Assembly (NCBI RefSeq): GCF_000699445.3
Contig: NC_067198.1
Span: 27,539,536 to 27,603,535 of the forward strand
Direction of reading: 5' to 3'
DNA from: Schistosoma haematobium
Lineage: Eukaryota; Platyhelminthes; Trematoda; Strigeidida; Schistosomatidae
DNA: 64,000 bases
Shown: positions 26,156 through 38,738 of the stretch, piece after piece
How the letters are laid out: each line of letters opens with the position of its first letter
Position numbering within the stretch: the first letter of the stretch is position 1
Translations under genes and position numbers: made by a program
The notes under the pieces: model-generated
The model's input: the letters and a program-made list of their open reading frames with translations, nothing else
Database searches by the model: none
Told to the model about the DNA's origin: nothing

Positions 26156-26720
26156 CGACTACCTCCAACCACCATCTAAATCACAATAACACGTTATCAT
26201 ACATTTTAGTGAGCATCTATATTTTAAAACTATTACTACAATATTCTTACAATTATTTGGATTATTATTGTCGTTTAACTCCTCCTCCCCCAAAAAAATC
26301 CATCGGTTCTTCCATTCTAATGATTATTCCTATTCTAAATTTTCAGAACATCTTGTTCTACAATAATTTGTTCACCATCACCATTATTATAATCAATTAA
26401 CTATCGGGTTTTGTAATTACTACCAAGCTTATCATTTTGTCTACCCTATTAATATATATATTCCTACTGGCTTGACCTCATCATGATCTCACCCACACTG
26501 TTTCTGTATAAATTGAATATATTCACTTGTGGAAATTGATTTTAGCCATCTCCCATCAGTCAGTTAAATAACTTTACAACATTATATTTGTAAAATATTT
26601 AGTTGAAAATATTTTTCAGTATTTGAAAGAGTAAACTAAAAATAATTAGTCCACTTGATCACATAACATTATTTATTCTTGCTTCATAAAAGATTGTCAA
26701 CGAAAAGGATATTGTTTATC

Positions 26721-26939
26721 TGGATGTGTCACTCAATTTCGTGGATTAGTTGAAGTTAGAAATGAACACAATTGGATGCCGGCCGGTTCAGTGGTCTATT
26801 GGTTAAGCGCTCGCGCACGAGGGACGAGATCGTGGATGTGCGTTACTGAGGAGTCCCATACTAGGACGAAGTGGCCATCCAAAGCTTCAAGGTTTTTCAT
26901 GGTTATCTGGCTTCAATTGACTCATGATTTCAACTAGTG
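26721..26939 (+). mobile_element. Hammerhead SINE, internally shortened
   Basis: A plus copy with the tRNA-like A-box region (about 26780-26810), a deletion over the B box, CTGAGGA kept (about 26845), but GAAG instead of GAAA in the ribozyme. It sits in hyccin intron 4. Confidence 0.75.
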
Positions 26940-27648
26940 ATAGTTAAAAATGGTTCATTATGTGAATGACTTAAGTTATCTTGATAAATCAATTGAAAAT
27001 AGCAAATCACATTCACAACTTATAATGTTTCATCAGCTGACTTAGAATTATGTATACTCTACGGTATTGTATAATGATATTCCCATTCAGTTTAAGATTT
27101 CATACAATCAATGTCAAAATAGTATTTTATACCAGCTAACAGTGATATATATAAACAATAAAAGTAAACATTAGTAAAAAGTAACATGTTTTACTCTATT
27201 CGTGTTTGTGTATTTCAGTGAAGCTTGTCATCACAAATAGAGGAAAAACAAGTGTTCTGCCTTTTGAAATGTTAGATACCTAACCCTCTTATTATCAAGA
27301 ATAATAACATCTATGTTTAATAGACGGAATTTAATTAGAACATATGTGAGTAGTGGGTTCCATCGCTAGTCAGTACTCAACAAACAAATACAAGCATTAA
27401 TAAGACTTCTAATCAAGGAGACTATCTGTCAACAGTGACTGAATAATATACTTCAGAAATGTAAACAGTGTCAAGTTTTAAACCCTCACAAATGATAATA
27501 TCTCATAGATAATTTTTTAACTAAAAGATTTCTAAGGCATCATTTTCCTATCAAATAAACTTGAACAGGATTAGTAACCCAAATTATATGTAAATGTGAA
27601 CAAAACTGTTGAAATGGAAAATAAATAAATGGTTATATAACTACATAC

Positions 27649-27945
27649 ATTTGACCATATTTCATAAGTCGCTCTAGCTTTCAGAGACTTGACTCCTTCA
27701 CAAGCTAAGTCTGAATGTTCGGTAAAAAGAACTGGATAGAGAGAAAACAGAATTTCTGTGACAAAATTCGAACTCAATCCTGTTACTCTACCAAATTTCA
27801 CTTGTTTGTTTGTCTCCGATTTTGTATAAGAATTTTGCATTACTTTGGAGGTATGCTCTTCCGTTTTGCCAAGTGTTTTTGGTGAAGTCGGTTGTGATGT
27901 GGCTTCCTCGCGGACTGAATTATCTTGTTTTTCATTTTCCTTTAT
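27649..27945 (-). CDS. HYCC1: Hyccin/FAM126 coding exon 4
   Basis: A 99-codon, phase-0 exon. The acceptor is ATATTAG before 27945 and the donor GTATGT after 27649. The first half is polar and probably a loop (Glu/Lys/Ser/Thr-rich). The second half has GRVTGLSSNFVTEILFSLYPVLF, then HSDLACEGVKSLKARATYEIW. It corresponds to the hyccin helices with a GFM-type start, DLA and RAQLELYP-like end. The conserved DLA motif and the RA-x-YE-x-W ending are visible. Confidence 0.88.
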
Positions 27946-28993
27946 CTAATATAAGAATTGTCAAAAATTATAAAATAGTATTGATATCTATAGGTTGAGT
28001 GACTAAATGGTTAGTTTAAAATAAGTATTAAAAAAATAAGGAGACAGATTTCAGTCTTATACAGGCAAAAAGCTATGAAATAATCAGTTCATAATTTTGA
28101 AGCATTTAAAGTGATTGTATGCAAAACGTTAGAACCAAATTGTCAATTATGCAAGCTGGGATAGATCTCTGTATGAAGATGAGAAGTACTTTAGTTTAAT
28201 CAACTTAGTTTACTGTTCACTTGCACCTGTTCGTTTATTACTGTATACTTTATGAAAAGGCTTATATATTCGTTCAGGAAATGAATTAGTCAAAAAGTTA
28301 CATGTGATTATCACAATAAAGCAATGATTGTACATTATATGTAAAGATAAATAGTCAGTGACTGGATAATCTTCATTTGTTCTTGAAGCGTTTGGAAATT
28401 GAATCATAAAAGCAGATGCTTTTCTGAAATTCTGAAAGCTCAAAACATGTCTAATATGAACATAAGATTATGATAACTACTTTTCTTACTGTTTCATTTT
28501 GAAATTATTCACTGTTTAAAACTTGCGTGAATCATAATCAGTTCTCGTATCATAGAATTTAAGAAAATGAACTGATGTAACTGACTATTGATCTAATAAA
28601 CATTGACCTACGATACACAATCTCTTGGCCAATAATTATATCTATATAAGTCAGACCAAGGAGAGAATTCGCTTTGCTCCAAGAAACAATTTACTTGTCA
28701 ATCAATATTCAAAATTTTATTATATCAAGAAATGATCAAACGTAACGACATGTGAAAAACTGAGTTAACATTATTCATAAATTCAACTTTATTTATGAGT
28801 AAAACCTTTAAATGAATGAGTATTTTTTCGTGTGATAGTTAACAAACGTTCATCTTCATTTCAGATCACGTATTTTCCGGATTTGCTTACCACTTTTAGA
28901 AAATTAGAATCTGAAAGATTTGAGTAGCTGATATTTAGACCATATAATGTAAACGATATTATATAACTAGTATAATAACCATAAAAAACTTAC

Positions 28994-29233
28994 TACTTCT
29001 AGTTTCATGGAATTCATATCACAAGTATGCCCATCGTCATCCACAGAATCAGATTCTTCAAATTGTAAGGGCATATCCTCTGAATATTGGTTATTGAAAG
29101 GATTAAATAAACAAGCCAATCTGCATAGTGATACTCTTGATTGTTTAGATACACATGATGGAGAGTATGCACTATATTGTTTCATCAGTGCAGTCAATAT
29201 GTGCATACGATTGTGCGAATTAAATGTATACTC
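28994..29233 (-). CDS. HYCC1: Hyccin/FAM126 coding exon 3
   Basis: An 80-codon exon. The acceptor is TTTTTCCAG before 29233 and the donor GTAAGT after 28994, both phase 0. The protein begins EYTFNSHNRMHILTALMKQY and continues SAYSPSCVSKQSRVSLCRLACLFN. This aligns without gaps to the most conserved hyccin core helices (the NRFEVLTFLL region and the SLCQICSRIC region of the vertebrate protein). An acidic ESDSVDDDGH tail precedes the donor. This is the strongest single piece of family evidence. Confidence 0.9.
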
Positions 29234-30255
29234 CTGGAAAAATAATATTAAAGAAAATGAATCAATCCAATGTACCTTTGTAATATCTTTACTGTGATTT
29301 GTGCACTTAGATAAAAGTGAAATGACTTCGCACATTTATTTTAATCATCTATAATAAGAACTAAAACTATGATACTATCATTCGTTAGATTTTAAAAATC
29401 GTTTTCACTCAGAATTTTCAATTATAAATTAATGTATTTAATCGTCATCTAAAAATTGGCAGATACTGACTTATCAAAAAATAAAGATTTCGGTATTCGA
29501 AAGATCCATAGATGTCAAGTTTCATATAGTGAAAGTCCTCGGAAATTTTCTATAATCCTGTAACATACGATAAAACAAGAACTTATTACCAAACTTATCG
29601 TTGTCATCTTATATTGGAATAATGTACTGTCATGACTGTGTCGTTTATTCTCATAACTGAAAGAACAAAGAAACCCTGTAGTTCCCACGATGTGAAGTAA
29701 GAATCATAAGATTAGTACAAATGAAGACTTATTAAACCCAAAACACGACGGCGACCCTATTCAGAAATACACATATTGATATATTAATTGTTCATCCATT
29801 TTGTCTACTAATTAAGAAAAAGTCACATACATGAAAAATACCTAGAATTATAATAAATCACATGCTGAGTGTCATACTAAGCATAGCTTAGTATCCTGTT
29901 ATATCAGATACATTATTTACAATCAAAAGATTCATACACAAATTATGCTTGGAATTATCTAGATAATGATGTCAATTTATTCATTAATACATAAAGTTAT
30001 ATAAAAAGCTTTCCTAAAAATGGCTTTATGAACAGTTACTATTCTTATCACAATTTAGTATATTGTATCGCATGGTATCACTTCAGCAAACTCATCCTTT
30101 ACAACTTATAGGATTTCGCTAGTAACCATTATGAAACGCTTAAACGAACTTTTATGAGTATAACTTGATAGTAAACTGATTTAATGGGCGATTTGTGAAG
30201 TGAATGAATATGATGGATCATGAATATAACTCGGACTGTATTTTTGCGGAAATAT

Positions 30256-32030
30256 ACTAACTTACTTACTTACACCTGCTAACCCTCATGTGCCGCTCAT
30301 CAGCATTCTTCATACAAATCTATCATGGACAATCCTCTCCAGTTGTTTCCAGTTCTTGTTCATCCTTCTCATGTCTACTTTTAGTTATTGGTGCAATGTT
30401 ATCTTCAGTCTTCCTCCTTTCCAGTTCCCTTCGAAATTACAAGTCACTGCTTGCTTCGTAATGCACTTTGATGATTTCCTCAATGTATATCCTATTCACT
30501 TCCAATATCATTTCTCGATTTCCTTTCCATCTGGAAACTCGTCTGTCCTCTATCATATTAGACGGTTGCTGATGATATCCAGTCAACAGACATTGAGTAT
30601 CTCACGTAGACAACTGTTTAGAAATACTTGTACTATTCGGATGATGGTTGTAGTGGTTGTGCAAGTTTCATCTCTTTATAGTAGAACTGTGTTGACATTC
30701 GTATTGAAGATCGTGACCTTGATGTTGGCTGACAGTTGTTTTAAGTTTCACATGTTCTTCGCTTGTAGGAATGAGGACCTTGCTTTGCCAATCCTCATAT
30801 TTACGTCTGCGCCAGATCCTCCTTGTTCATCGATGATGTTGGTGAGAAGCTACGTGAAACTTTCCACCTCTTCCATAGCTCCTCCATTAAGTGAGATTGG
30901 ATTGGTTTTCTCCCTGTTGTATTTTATGATCCTGCTTTTTCACTTGTGTGTGCTGAGGCTGCTGTCACACCAAATGTTTTCATCTGCATTTGCTGATGCA
31001 CATGGGATAGAAGAGCTAGGTCTTATTCGAAGTCCAAATCCTCTAATTGATTTCGAGCTGTCCATTGTATTCCGTGTTTCCATTCAGATTTAGAGGTCTT
31101 CATAATCTGGTCAACCACCAGATGAAAGAAAGAGAGTGAGATTAAGCATGTTTGTCCGACTTCGATCCTTACTCGGAATGTGTCTGTCAGCTGTCCTCCA
31201 TTCACGAATTTACATTGTATTTCGTTGCATGAATTCCGGTTGATGCTGACGAGTTTCTCAGGTACTTTATAATGTCGAGGGAGCTTTCATAATGCTCTCC
31301 TATCCAGACTGTCAAACGCTTTTTCGTAGACAAAGAAGTTGTGTGACGAGTTCCATTTAACTGAATGTCCAACGATGATTCCTAGTGTCACGATTCGGTT
31401 TTTGCATAACCAATCCTTACGGAATCCAGTCTGTCAATCTCATAGTTGGGTGTTTATTGAATCTTCTTTTTGGTTCAGCAACACTGTTGAAAAACGTTTC
31501 TGGTACCGATGCCTATGTAATTCCCACGCTTGGCAGAGCTCTTTCCTTCAGTATCTTGATGAGGTGTCTTTCTTCCCAGTCTGTCAGCACTTGTTCCTCC
31601 TCTCATTTCTTCCCGAATAGAGTATGGAGCTTGTTTGTAGTTACTTTTATGTCTGAATTCAGTGCTTGAGCTGGTATATTGTCAGGTCCAGCTGCTTTTC
31701 TACACTTGGTTTGTCTGATAATCATGCTGATTTCTTCTATCATTGGTGACGTAACATATACGGTAAGGTCTATGTGTGCTGCTTCGGTGTGCGGTGGATT
31801 CAATGGAGCTGGCCTATTCAGAAGTCCCTCGAAGTGCTCTACCCACATATTCCTCTGTTCTTGAATCTCAATGATTGACTTGCATTGGTCGCTCTGGTTT
31901 ATTATGTTTGCCTACCAGGTTCTTCGTTGTGTCATATAGTTGTCTCATACTGCTTTCGTTTGCAGCATTTTCCGCTGTCGTTGCCAGGTCTTGCATGTAA
32001 TATATTGCAGAAATATACTTCGCACAAATC
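30256..32030 (-). mobile_element. SR2-like RTE fragment (reverse transcriptase to 3' end)
   Basis: A 5'-truncated RTE copy in hyccin intron 2, on the same strand as the gene. The 3' tail is ACTTACTTACTTA at 30256-30270 on the plus strand. Minus-strand reading shows the linker and KAAGPDNIPAQAL-like start of the reverse-transcriptase domain (about 31680-31730), then later RT blocks up to the C-terminal region. Many frame breaks. It is more diverged than the copy at 35811-38730. Confidence 0.85.
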
Positions 32031-32034
32031 AATC

Positions 32035-33715
32035 TCAAATAATATCTATACATTAAAAATTGTAGTTCATCATCCAGCAGTTTCAGATAACGTACTTTAA
32101 CATGTATCTGTCCACCATCCAAATTTTACAGGCGAGAAATCAGTCTGATCGTGTAACTGAACTTATCGGAGAAAGATTATTAGCGTCAGTTATCCGTTCA
32201 GGAAATTTGAAGTCAAATCAGGATTTTGTTATATTGTTATCGATTTATTATTATTAGTCAATACGATTAGACTTACTCCTGGATAACATCATATAAAAAC
32301 GGAAGTGGTAATTTGAACTTAATTCTTTCAAATCAATAATTGATATCAATAAGTTAAAACATAAAAAGACGTTTTTCTAGTTATTTTCCTAAATACAATT
32401 CTTTGCGAGGTGATTCTCACAGAACGTATGCATCCTAAAATGTTGTTTATATTTTAAGTCTATCATTTTGATAATGTATGTTCAACAGATCAGCAGCATT
32501 TAATGTAACAAAGCCAGTATCTTAAATTATATGTGTCAACAAAATGAAATTTAAGTGAACGACTAAAGTCCAGAAAGTTTTCTACCGATATAGTAATACC
32601 CCTTATTACAGTCTGAAACCAATCTATAATTACAGAGTAAATGTCAGCAGTACCTATTGTGTTAAAAACGACGAAAGTTAGGAATTCGCAAGTTTGTTGT
32701 ACGTTAAAAGTCGTTTACTCTTTAACTTTTCTTCTTGCTAATTCGTAATTTTATTTTATACGGCAAGAACAATATGTCCTCACAACATTATAATAATGCA
32801 ATCATGACCAGTGTTTCTAACTTCTAATCCAAAACCTGAGTTGTCCAACAGTTTCTTAAATCATTCTTTCCAAAACCTCTCATCTCAAATTTATTGGCTG
32901 ATTAAGAAAGTCGTTTCGATGAATATGTGAGAGTTTTTGTAGGTGAAAATAAAGTAGACAAAAGGATTTAATATCATGAAAATTGATACTGATCTGATTA
33001 GTAATGATGTAATTTTTTCAAATGATTGACTGTATCACATGTGATACATTAATGAAGTCAATTCACCAAACGTATATTTGAAACAGAATATACATTTCAT
33101 AATTGTTTCACATCAAATCCACCAACTAATTTCAACTATATTCAGCATAGAAATATTTTTTAGTCAGTTGTACTTAGGAATATCCCAAGAAACAAACTCA
33201 TACTTCCTGAGAAATAGCTTGACAAAATGTGAAGCATTAACTCTAACAGATTTGGAGAGGTATTTCGTCAGTATTTCGTGAGTCGAACATACTGTAACAA
33301 AAAACCAATTGTTGTAATCAGTAAACTATTTTTATTCTATGAACATAATTCATAATAAATAAATTAAATTTCCATATAAGCCATTTTCCTTTTCATATGT
33401 TACTGAACATTTCACATCATTCGCTAAGTCAGTTATAGACAATATACGTTATGATGAAAATATGTATGCATTTTAAGTTCATACTAGACTTCAATAGAGT
33501 GAGAGAAAATCAACAAGATGTCAGACAGGGTAAATATAATTTGCAATCTTTATTAGCGGGAAGGTAAATACAAGAAATATAATTGGAAATTAACTAACAT
33601 AGTTGAAGAATAAAAAGCCTATTGACATTAATCTGTTGACTTAATAGAAAAGAAATAATATGGAATGTTCATACATCCACGCTGAATAACTTTCAATTAT
33701 CATCTGATTTCTGTA
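32035..33715. other. Intronic AT-rich sequence, nothing recognised
   Basis: Part of hyccin intron 2. No additional exon or transposon was found; the ORF at 33078-33281 has no family signature. Confidence 0.4.
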
Positions 33716-33728
33716 AAGAAGGATTACA

Positions 33729-34169
33729 CTTATAAGCAAAGATGGATAGTGGCTAACAGTGAAATACAAGATGCGTGTTTTGTCAGCTGGGTGTTCCTAT
33801 ATCTCAGAGTTGATGCTTACTCCGCGACTCGAACCCACTACCATTCTCTTCGAAAGCCATCGCGTTATTCACCTAGCTGCTGAGTCCTGATAGTCACTTG
33901 CTTGTGCAATGAGATGAAGTTCAAATTCACTTGGTATTGTTTACTTGAATATTCGCATTGATCTTCACGACTACAACTGATCAGTCTCTTATCAGTATAT
34001 ATGCATCCTGTGTGGATTGCTAGCCACCATCCACCTTTGTTATAATGCCTCTAACTTAAATCAATATCAAGGAAATCCACACTTGTTGCACATATGCCAA
34101 TAAGAGACTGATCAATTGCAGTCGTAAAGATCAGTGGGAATATTCAAGTAAACAATACCAAGTGAATTT
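33729..34169. mobile_element. SM-alpha foldback retroposon with 10-bp target duplication
   Basis: A minus SM-alpha unit (tRNA-like region with GACTCGAACCC on the plus strand at about 33831-33841, and a ribozyme remnant that lost stem II) switches near 34020 to a plus partial copy. The inverted arms are about 95 bp (33923-34018 and about 34074-34169). One direct repeat, AAGGATTACA (33719-33728 and 34170-34179), flanks the whole foldback, so it entered as a unit. It sits in hyccin intron 2. Confidence 0.85.
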
Positions 34170-34449
34170 AAGGATTACAGTTGACTAACATTTTTTACCT
34201 AAGAAGTCCATATCTATAAGCATAATCCAGAGTGGTAGAAAAGAGCTTCGTAAACTAATGTGATATTTTCAATCGGCTTGTTTTATCTTTTTTCCAATTT
34301 AATCGTATTTCGATCAAGAATTCACATTAAAATATATTTTCACACTTAAAATTTAGTTTTAATCTAAAAATCTTGATTCACATTCAATAAAGATGAAGAT
34401 CGTTACTATATCCCTTCAATTAATTACATTAGAATAAATATATTATTTG

Positions 34450-34657
34450 TTATATCCAAATGAGTGTAAAAATTTTATTTCCGACGTTTCGTGACTTGAC
34501 ATAGGCCACTTCTTAAGAGTAAATAGAAAACAGTAGTGCCTTGGTACCACTTAAAATTGTGTTAATTTAATTCGTTTATTTATCTACTATAAAGAAGTAG
34601 CTTACATTGAGTCACGAAACAATAGAAATTCAATTTTCCTACTTTTTGGGATATTAG
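34450..34657. mobile_element. Small TIR (MITE-like) element
   Basis: The terminal arms are inverted repeats of about 70 bp: the left has ACGTTTCGTGACTT and CCACTTCTT, and the right is its reverse complement with changes. The spacer is AT-rich and noncoding. Related arms are at 22447-22530, 41020-41112 and 56671-56784. Confidence 0.6.
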
Positions 34658-35811
34658 AAAACATATATTTATGATTATTTCTCTACCTAATGCTTAATTT
34701 ATTTGAAACTATCATGTCCAATCTTGGCAATGATACCCACTAGTTACACTATGCTTTGTTTCAAGATCATTATAATGTTAACTAGTAACATGGGTAACAT
34801 TGATTTGATTTTATTCAAATAACGATAATAAACATTCTCCAATATTTGATTATATGTAGTAAAATTCCAGATCAAAGTATAAAGTATGTAATATTCTGAA
34901 AAAAAATGTGAATTACTTCAATAGTTTAAACAGTTTTAGTATTTTGTCGTATTATATTACATATAGTTGTATACATTTTTCTTATTATCTATCCAGCTTT
35001 AATATTTTCATGTATAATAAATCCCATCCAATGGTATGTTTTAAAGTATTCTACATACATATTCACATTATTACACACTATACTAGAATTTTACTTCTAT
35101 TGTTTATATTTTAGACCGAAAGGATTAGGAAAGCATAAAAGTTGACTGGAAATATGATATATTTCTTTAAAAGTTTATTTAAAAGGGTTAAATGATCATG
35201 GTAGTAGATAAGCACCGCCATATCTACTGGTAAATCAACCATAAAATAAGTATTTCTTTATAAGACTACAAAAAAGATGATATAGCACTTGTATTACTAT
35301 TGCCCTTAGGCAGTCATCCGTTTTACTCAATATTTTGTCAAAAAATCACTCTTCATCTCTACATGATAACCAGTTAAAAAATGTTGAGACACTTGTTATG
35401 ATACAGTTAGTGAATATCAATTCAACTGCATACCCTTTTCCCATATTTAAGTGATTTAAATATCCCATGGGATACACAATAAACTATATGAGATTTGGTA
35501 ATATTTTATTGTGAATTATTTTAAATTCTGATATAAAACAGAATGAATAAAAACATTAAGTATCAGTATTATAATCTTAATTTGTACAAATATGGATATG
35601 TACTAAAAATGAAATCCTGAAGAAATATCTAATTTTAGCGTTAGTCACTAGATGATTACAAACGTTTTACCATTATCCATCAATCTCTTTACTACTCACT
35701 ATAAACATGATATCGATGGATAATTACTAGTCATTCGCAATTAACATTTGTTCATAATAATAATAATAACAAATACCTATTTATTTATCTATTTCCTGTG
35801 AATATTTTTTA

Positions 35812-36550
35812 TCAGAAGAGGAAGACCAGTCAAATAGCAATGAAAATGAGGAGATACAACTTAGCAGTACTGGGAATCAGCGAAACCCACTGGACCCAAG
35901 CTGGACAGAAAAGGCTAGCTACGGGAGAGATGCTGCTATACTCCGGTCACGAAGAGGACAATGCTCCACACACTCAGGGAGTCGCTTTTATGCTGTCCAA
36001 AGTAGCACGAAATGCGCTTGTAGGATGGGAATCTCACGGATCCAGAATCATCAAAGCATCATTCAAAACAAAGAAGGAGGGGATCACAATGAATATTATC
36101 CAATGTTATGCACCCACCAATGATAGCAACGACGAAATTAAAGATCAATTCTACGACCGGCTGCAGTCAATAATTGAGAAATGCCCAAGAAAGGACCTAA
36201 CTATTCTGATGGGAGATCTAAATGCCAAAGTCGGAATAGACAACACTGGATATGAAGATATTATGGGACGACATGGACTGGGTGAGAGAAACGAAAATGG
36301 GGAAAGATTTGCAAATCTATATGCGTTCAACAAATTGGTCATAGGAGGCACAATATTTCCACATAAGCGTATACACAAGGCTACATGGATCTCACCGGAC
36401 CACACTACAGAGAACCAAATAGATCATATTTGCATCAACAAAAAGTTCCGAAGGACAATGGAAGATGTGAGAACCAGAAGAGGTGCTGACGTAGCTTCAG
36501 ATCACCACCTAGTTGTGACCAATTTAAAACTGAAGCTAAAAAAGAACTGA
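35812..36550 (+). pseudogene. RTE endonuclease domain, ends at a nonsense codon
   Basis: An AP-endonuclease-like fold in sequence order: LAVLGISETHW (about 35861), NIIQCYAPT, ILMGDLNAKVG (about 36205) with the catalytic Asp-Leu-Asn, then ENQIDHICI and ASDHHLVV (about 36498), the catalytic Ser-Asp-His end. The domain looks complete apart from its first strand. The frame closes with TGA at 36548-36550, where the family has Trp. That one change separates it from the rest of the polyprotein. Confidence 0.85.
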
Positions 36551-38700
36551 ACAAGTGGACAAACAGCACTACAAAGGTTCAATACAGCCTTCCTTCGAGA
36601 TACTGACAAACTCAATGAATTCAAGATAGCTCTCAACAACAGATTCCAAGCCTTTCAAGATCTACTGAAGGAAGAAGAAACCACCATGGAGGACAACTGG
36701 AAAGGCATCAAAGAAACATTGACTTCAACGTGTCAAGAGGTTCTGGGTCTAAAGAAATACCATCATAAGGAATGGATCTCTACAGAAACACTGGACAAGA
36801 TCAAAGAAAGGAAGAACAAGAAGACAGTAATTAACAACAGCCGAACACGAGCAGAGAAAGTCCAAGCACAAGCTGAATACATAGAAGCAAACAAGCAAGT
36901 GAAGAGGAGTATTAGAGCCGACAAGAAGAAATACGTTGAAGAACTAGCAACGACGGCAAAAAAGCTGCTAGAGAAGGAAATATGAAACAGCTTCACGATA
37001 CAACGAAGAAACGAGCAGGGAATATATAGTAAACCAGAGAGGCCGGTCAAAGACAAAGAAGGCAAGCCAATCACCGAAATTCAACAACAGCGTAACAGAT
37101 GGGTAGAATACTTCAAGGAACTCCTGAATAGGCCGGCTCCAATGAATCCACCGAACATCGAAGCAACACACACAGATCTTCCTATAGATGTCAATCCACC
37201 AACGACGGAAGAAATCAGAATAGCCATCAGACAAATCAAGAAAGGGAAAGCAGCAGGACCCGACAACATACCAGCTGAGGCACTGAAGTCAGACATCGAA
37301 GTACCTACAAACATGCTTCACCTTCTATTCAAAAAGATGTTGGAGGAGGAACAAGTGCCGATGGACTGGAAAGAAGGACACCTCATCAAGATTCCAAAGA
37401 AAGGAGATCTGAGCAAATGTGAAAACTACAGAGGCATTACACTACTGTCAATACCAGGGAAAGTCTTCAACAGAGTTTTGCTGAACCGGATGAAGGATGC
37501 AGTAGACGCCCAACTTCGAGATCAACAAGCTGGATTCCGTAAGGATCGGTCGTGCACAGACCAAATTGCGACACTACGGATCATCGTCGAACAATCAGTT
37601 GAGTGGGACTCGTCACTATACATCAACTTCATTGATTATGAAAAGGCATTCGACAGTGTAGATAGGAGGACATTGTGGAAACTTCTTCGACACTATGGAG
37701 TTCCTGAGAAGATTGTCAATATTATCCGGAACTCATACGACGGACTACAGTGCAAAGTAGTGCATGGAGGACAACTGACAGACGCATTCCAAGTATGGAC
37801 CGGAGTCAGACAAGGCTGTCTACTCTCTCCCTTCCTCTTTATTCTGGTGGTCGACTGGATTATGAAGACCTCGACATCTGAAGGAAAACACGGAATACAA
37901 TGGACAGCTCAGAACCAATTAGACGATTTGGACTTCGCAGATGACCTAGCCCTCCTATCGCATACACATGAACAAATGCAGATAAAGACAGCCAGTGTAG
38001 CAGCAGTCTCTGCATCAGTAGGCCTCAGCATACACAAGGGCAAATCCAAGGTCCGCAAATTCAAAGCGGAGAACAGCAATCCAATCACTCTTGATGGCGA
38101 AACTCTGGGAGATGTAGAATCCTTCACATACCTGTGAAGCATCATCGATAAACAAGGAGGCTCAGATGCAGACGTAAAGGCAAGGATTGGCAAAGCAAGG
38201 GTCGCATTCCTACAATTTAAAAACATATGGAACTCAAAACAACTTTCAACCAATATCAAAGTGAAAATCTTCAATACGAACGTCAAGGCAGTTCTACTGT
38301 ATGGAGCTGAAACTTGGAGAACTACAACATCCACCATCAAGAAGGTACAAGTATTTATAAATAGCTGTCTACGCAAGATACTCAACATCCATTGGCCGGA
38401 TACCATCAGCAATAGCCTTGTGTGGGAGAGAACAAACCAGCTTCCAGCTGAAGAGGAAATTCGGAAAAGATGATGGAAATGGATAGGACATACATTACGC
38501 AAATCGTCAAACTGCATCACGAGGCAAGCCCTAACTTGGAATCCTGAAGGGAAGTGGAAAAGAGGAAGGCCAAAGAACACATTGCGTCGGATAATAGAAG
38601 CAGATATGGAAAGGATGAATAACAACTGGAAGGAGGTGGAAAGGATTGCCCAGGACAGGGTTGGATGGAGAATGCTGGTAAGCGGCCCATGCTCCTTCAC
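36551..38700 (+). pseudogene. RTE linker, reverse transcriptase and C-terminal domain, broken
   Basis: Same frame as the endonuclease. A coiled, Lys/Glu-rich linker comes first, then the reverse transcriptase from about 37230 (KAAGPDNIPAEAL). RT motifs seen are KKGDLSKCENYRGI, QAGFRKDRSCTDQI, FIDYEKAFDSVDR, GVRQGCLLSPFLF and the catalytic FADDLALL (37936-37959). The C-terminal region has LLYGAETW and WKWIGHTLR. Breaks are a -1 shift near 36960 compensated by +1 near 37025, TGA at 38135-38137 just after FTYL, and TGA at 38471-38473. The catalytic residues themselves are intact, so decay is recent to moderate. Confidence 0.88.
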
Positions 38701-38738
38701 GAGGAGTAACAGGCGTAAATAAGTAAGTAAGTTTTGCG

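Larger units (their letters stand above)
25646..26182. mobile_element. Composite hammerhead retroposon with 13-bp target duplication
   Basis: The whole block lies between two perfect 13-bp direct repeats, ACAATAACACGTT (25633-25645 and 26183-26195), the mark of one target-primed insertion. Inside, in order, are an inverted-repeat arm and a loop holding an antisense ribozyme copy (about 25785-25853). The second arm comes next, then a plus-strand tRNA-like promoter region (about 26009-26075) and an intact hammerhead (26096-26155). It sits in intron 4 of the hyccin gene. It is an SM-alpha-type element but clearly a different sequence subfamily from 33729-34169. Confidence 0.88.
35811..38730 (+). 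mobile_element. Nearly complete SR2-like RTE retrotransposon, inactive
   Basis: A non-LTR element with an AP-type endonuclease and a reverse transcriptase in one reading frame. It ends in a TAAGTAAGTAAG tail. Only the extreme N-terminus appears to be missing: the 5' end falls just inside the endonuclease domain at about 35811. The clade call rests on the single-ORF layout, the endonuclease and RT motifs, and similarity to the known schistosome SR2 family. It is inserted in hyccin intron 2 on the opposite strand to the gene. Confidence 0.9.

Noticed and set aside
28210..28443. Minus ORF inside hyccin intron 3 as an additional hyccin exon
   Set aside because: Exons 3 and 4 join in phase without it, and its sequence does not match the hyccin order.
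29007..29297. Plus ORF opposite hyccin exon 3
   Set aside because: It is the shadow of the conserved minus-strand exon.
30290..31093. Long plus ORF of 267 residues
   Set aside because: Antisense shadow of the minus-strand RTE fragment; similar shadows occur at 37909-38700, 42431-42877 and 50401-50949.
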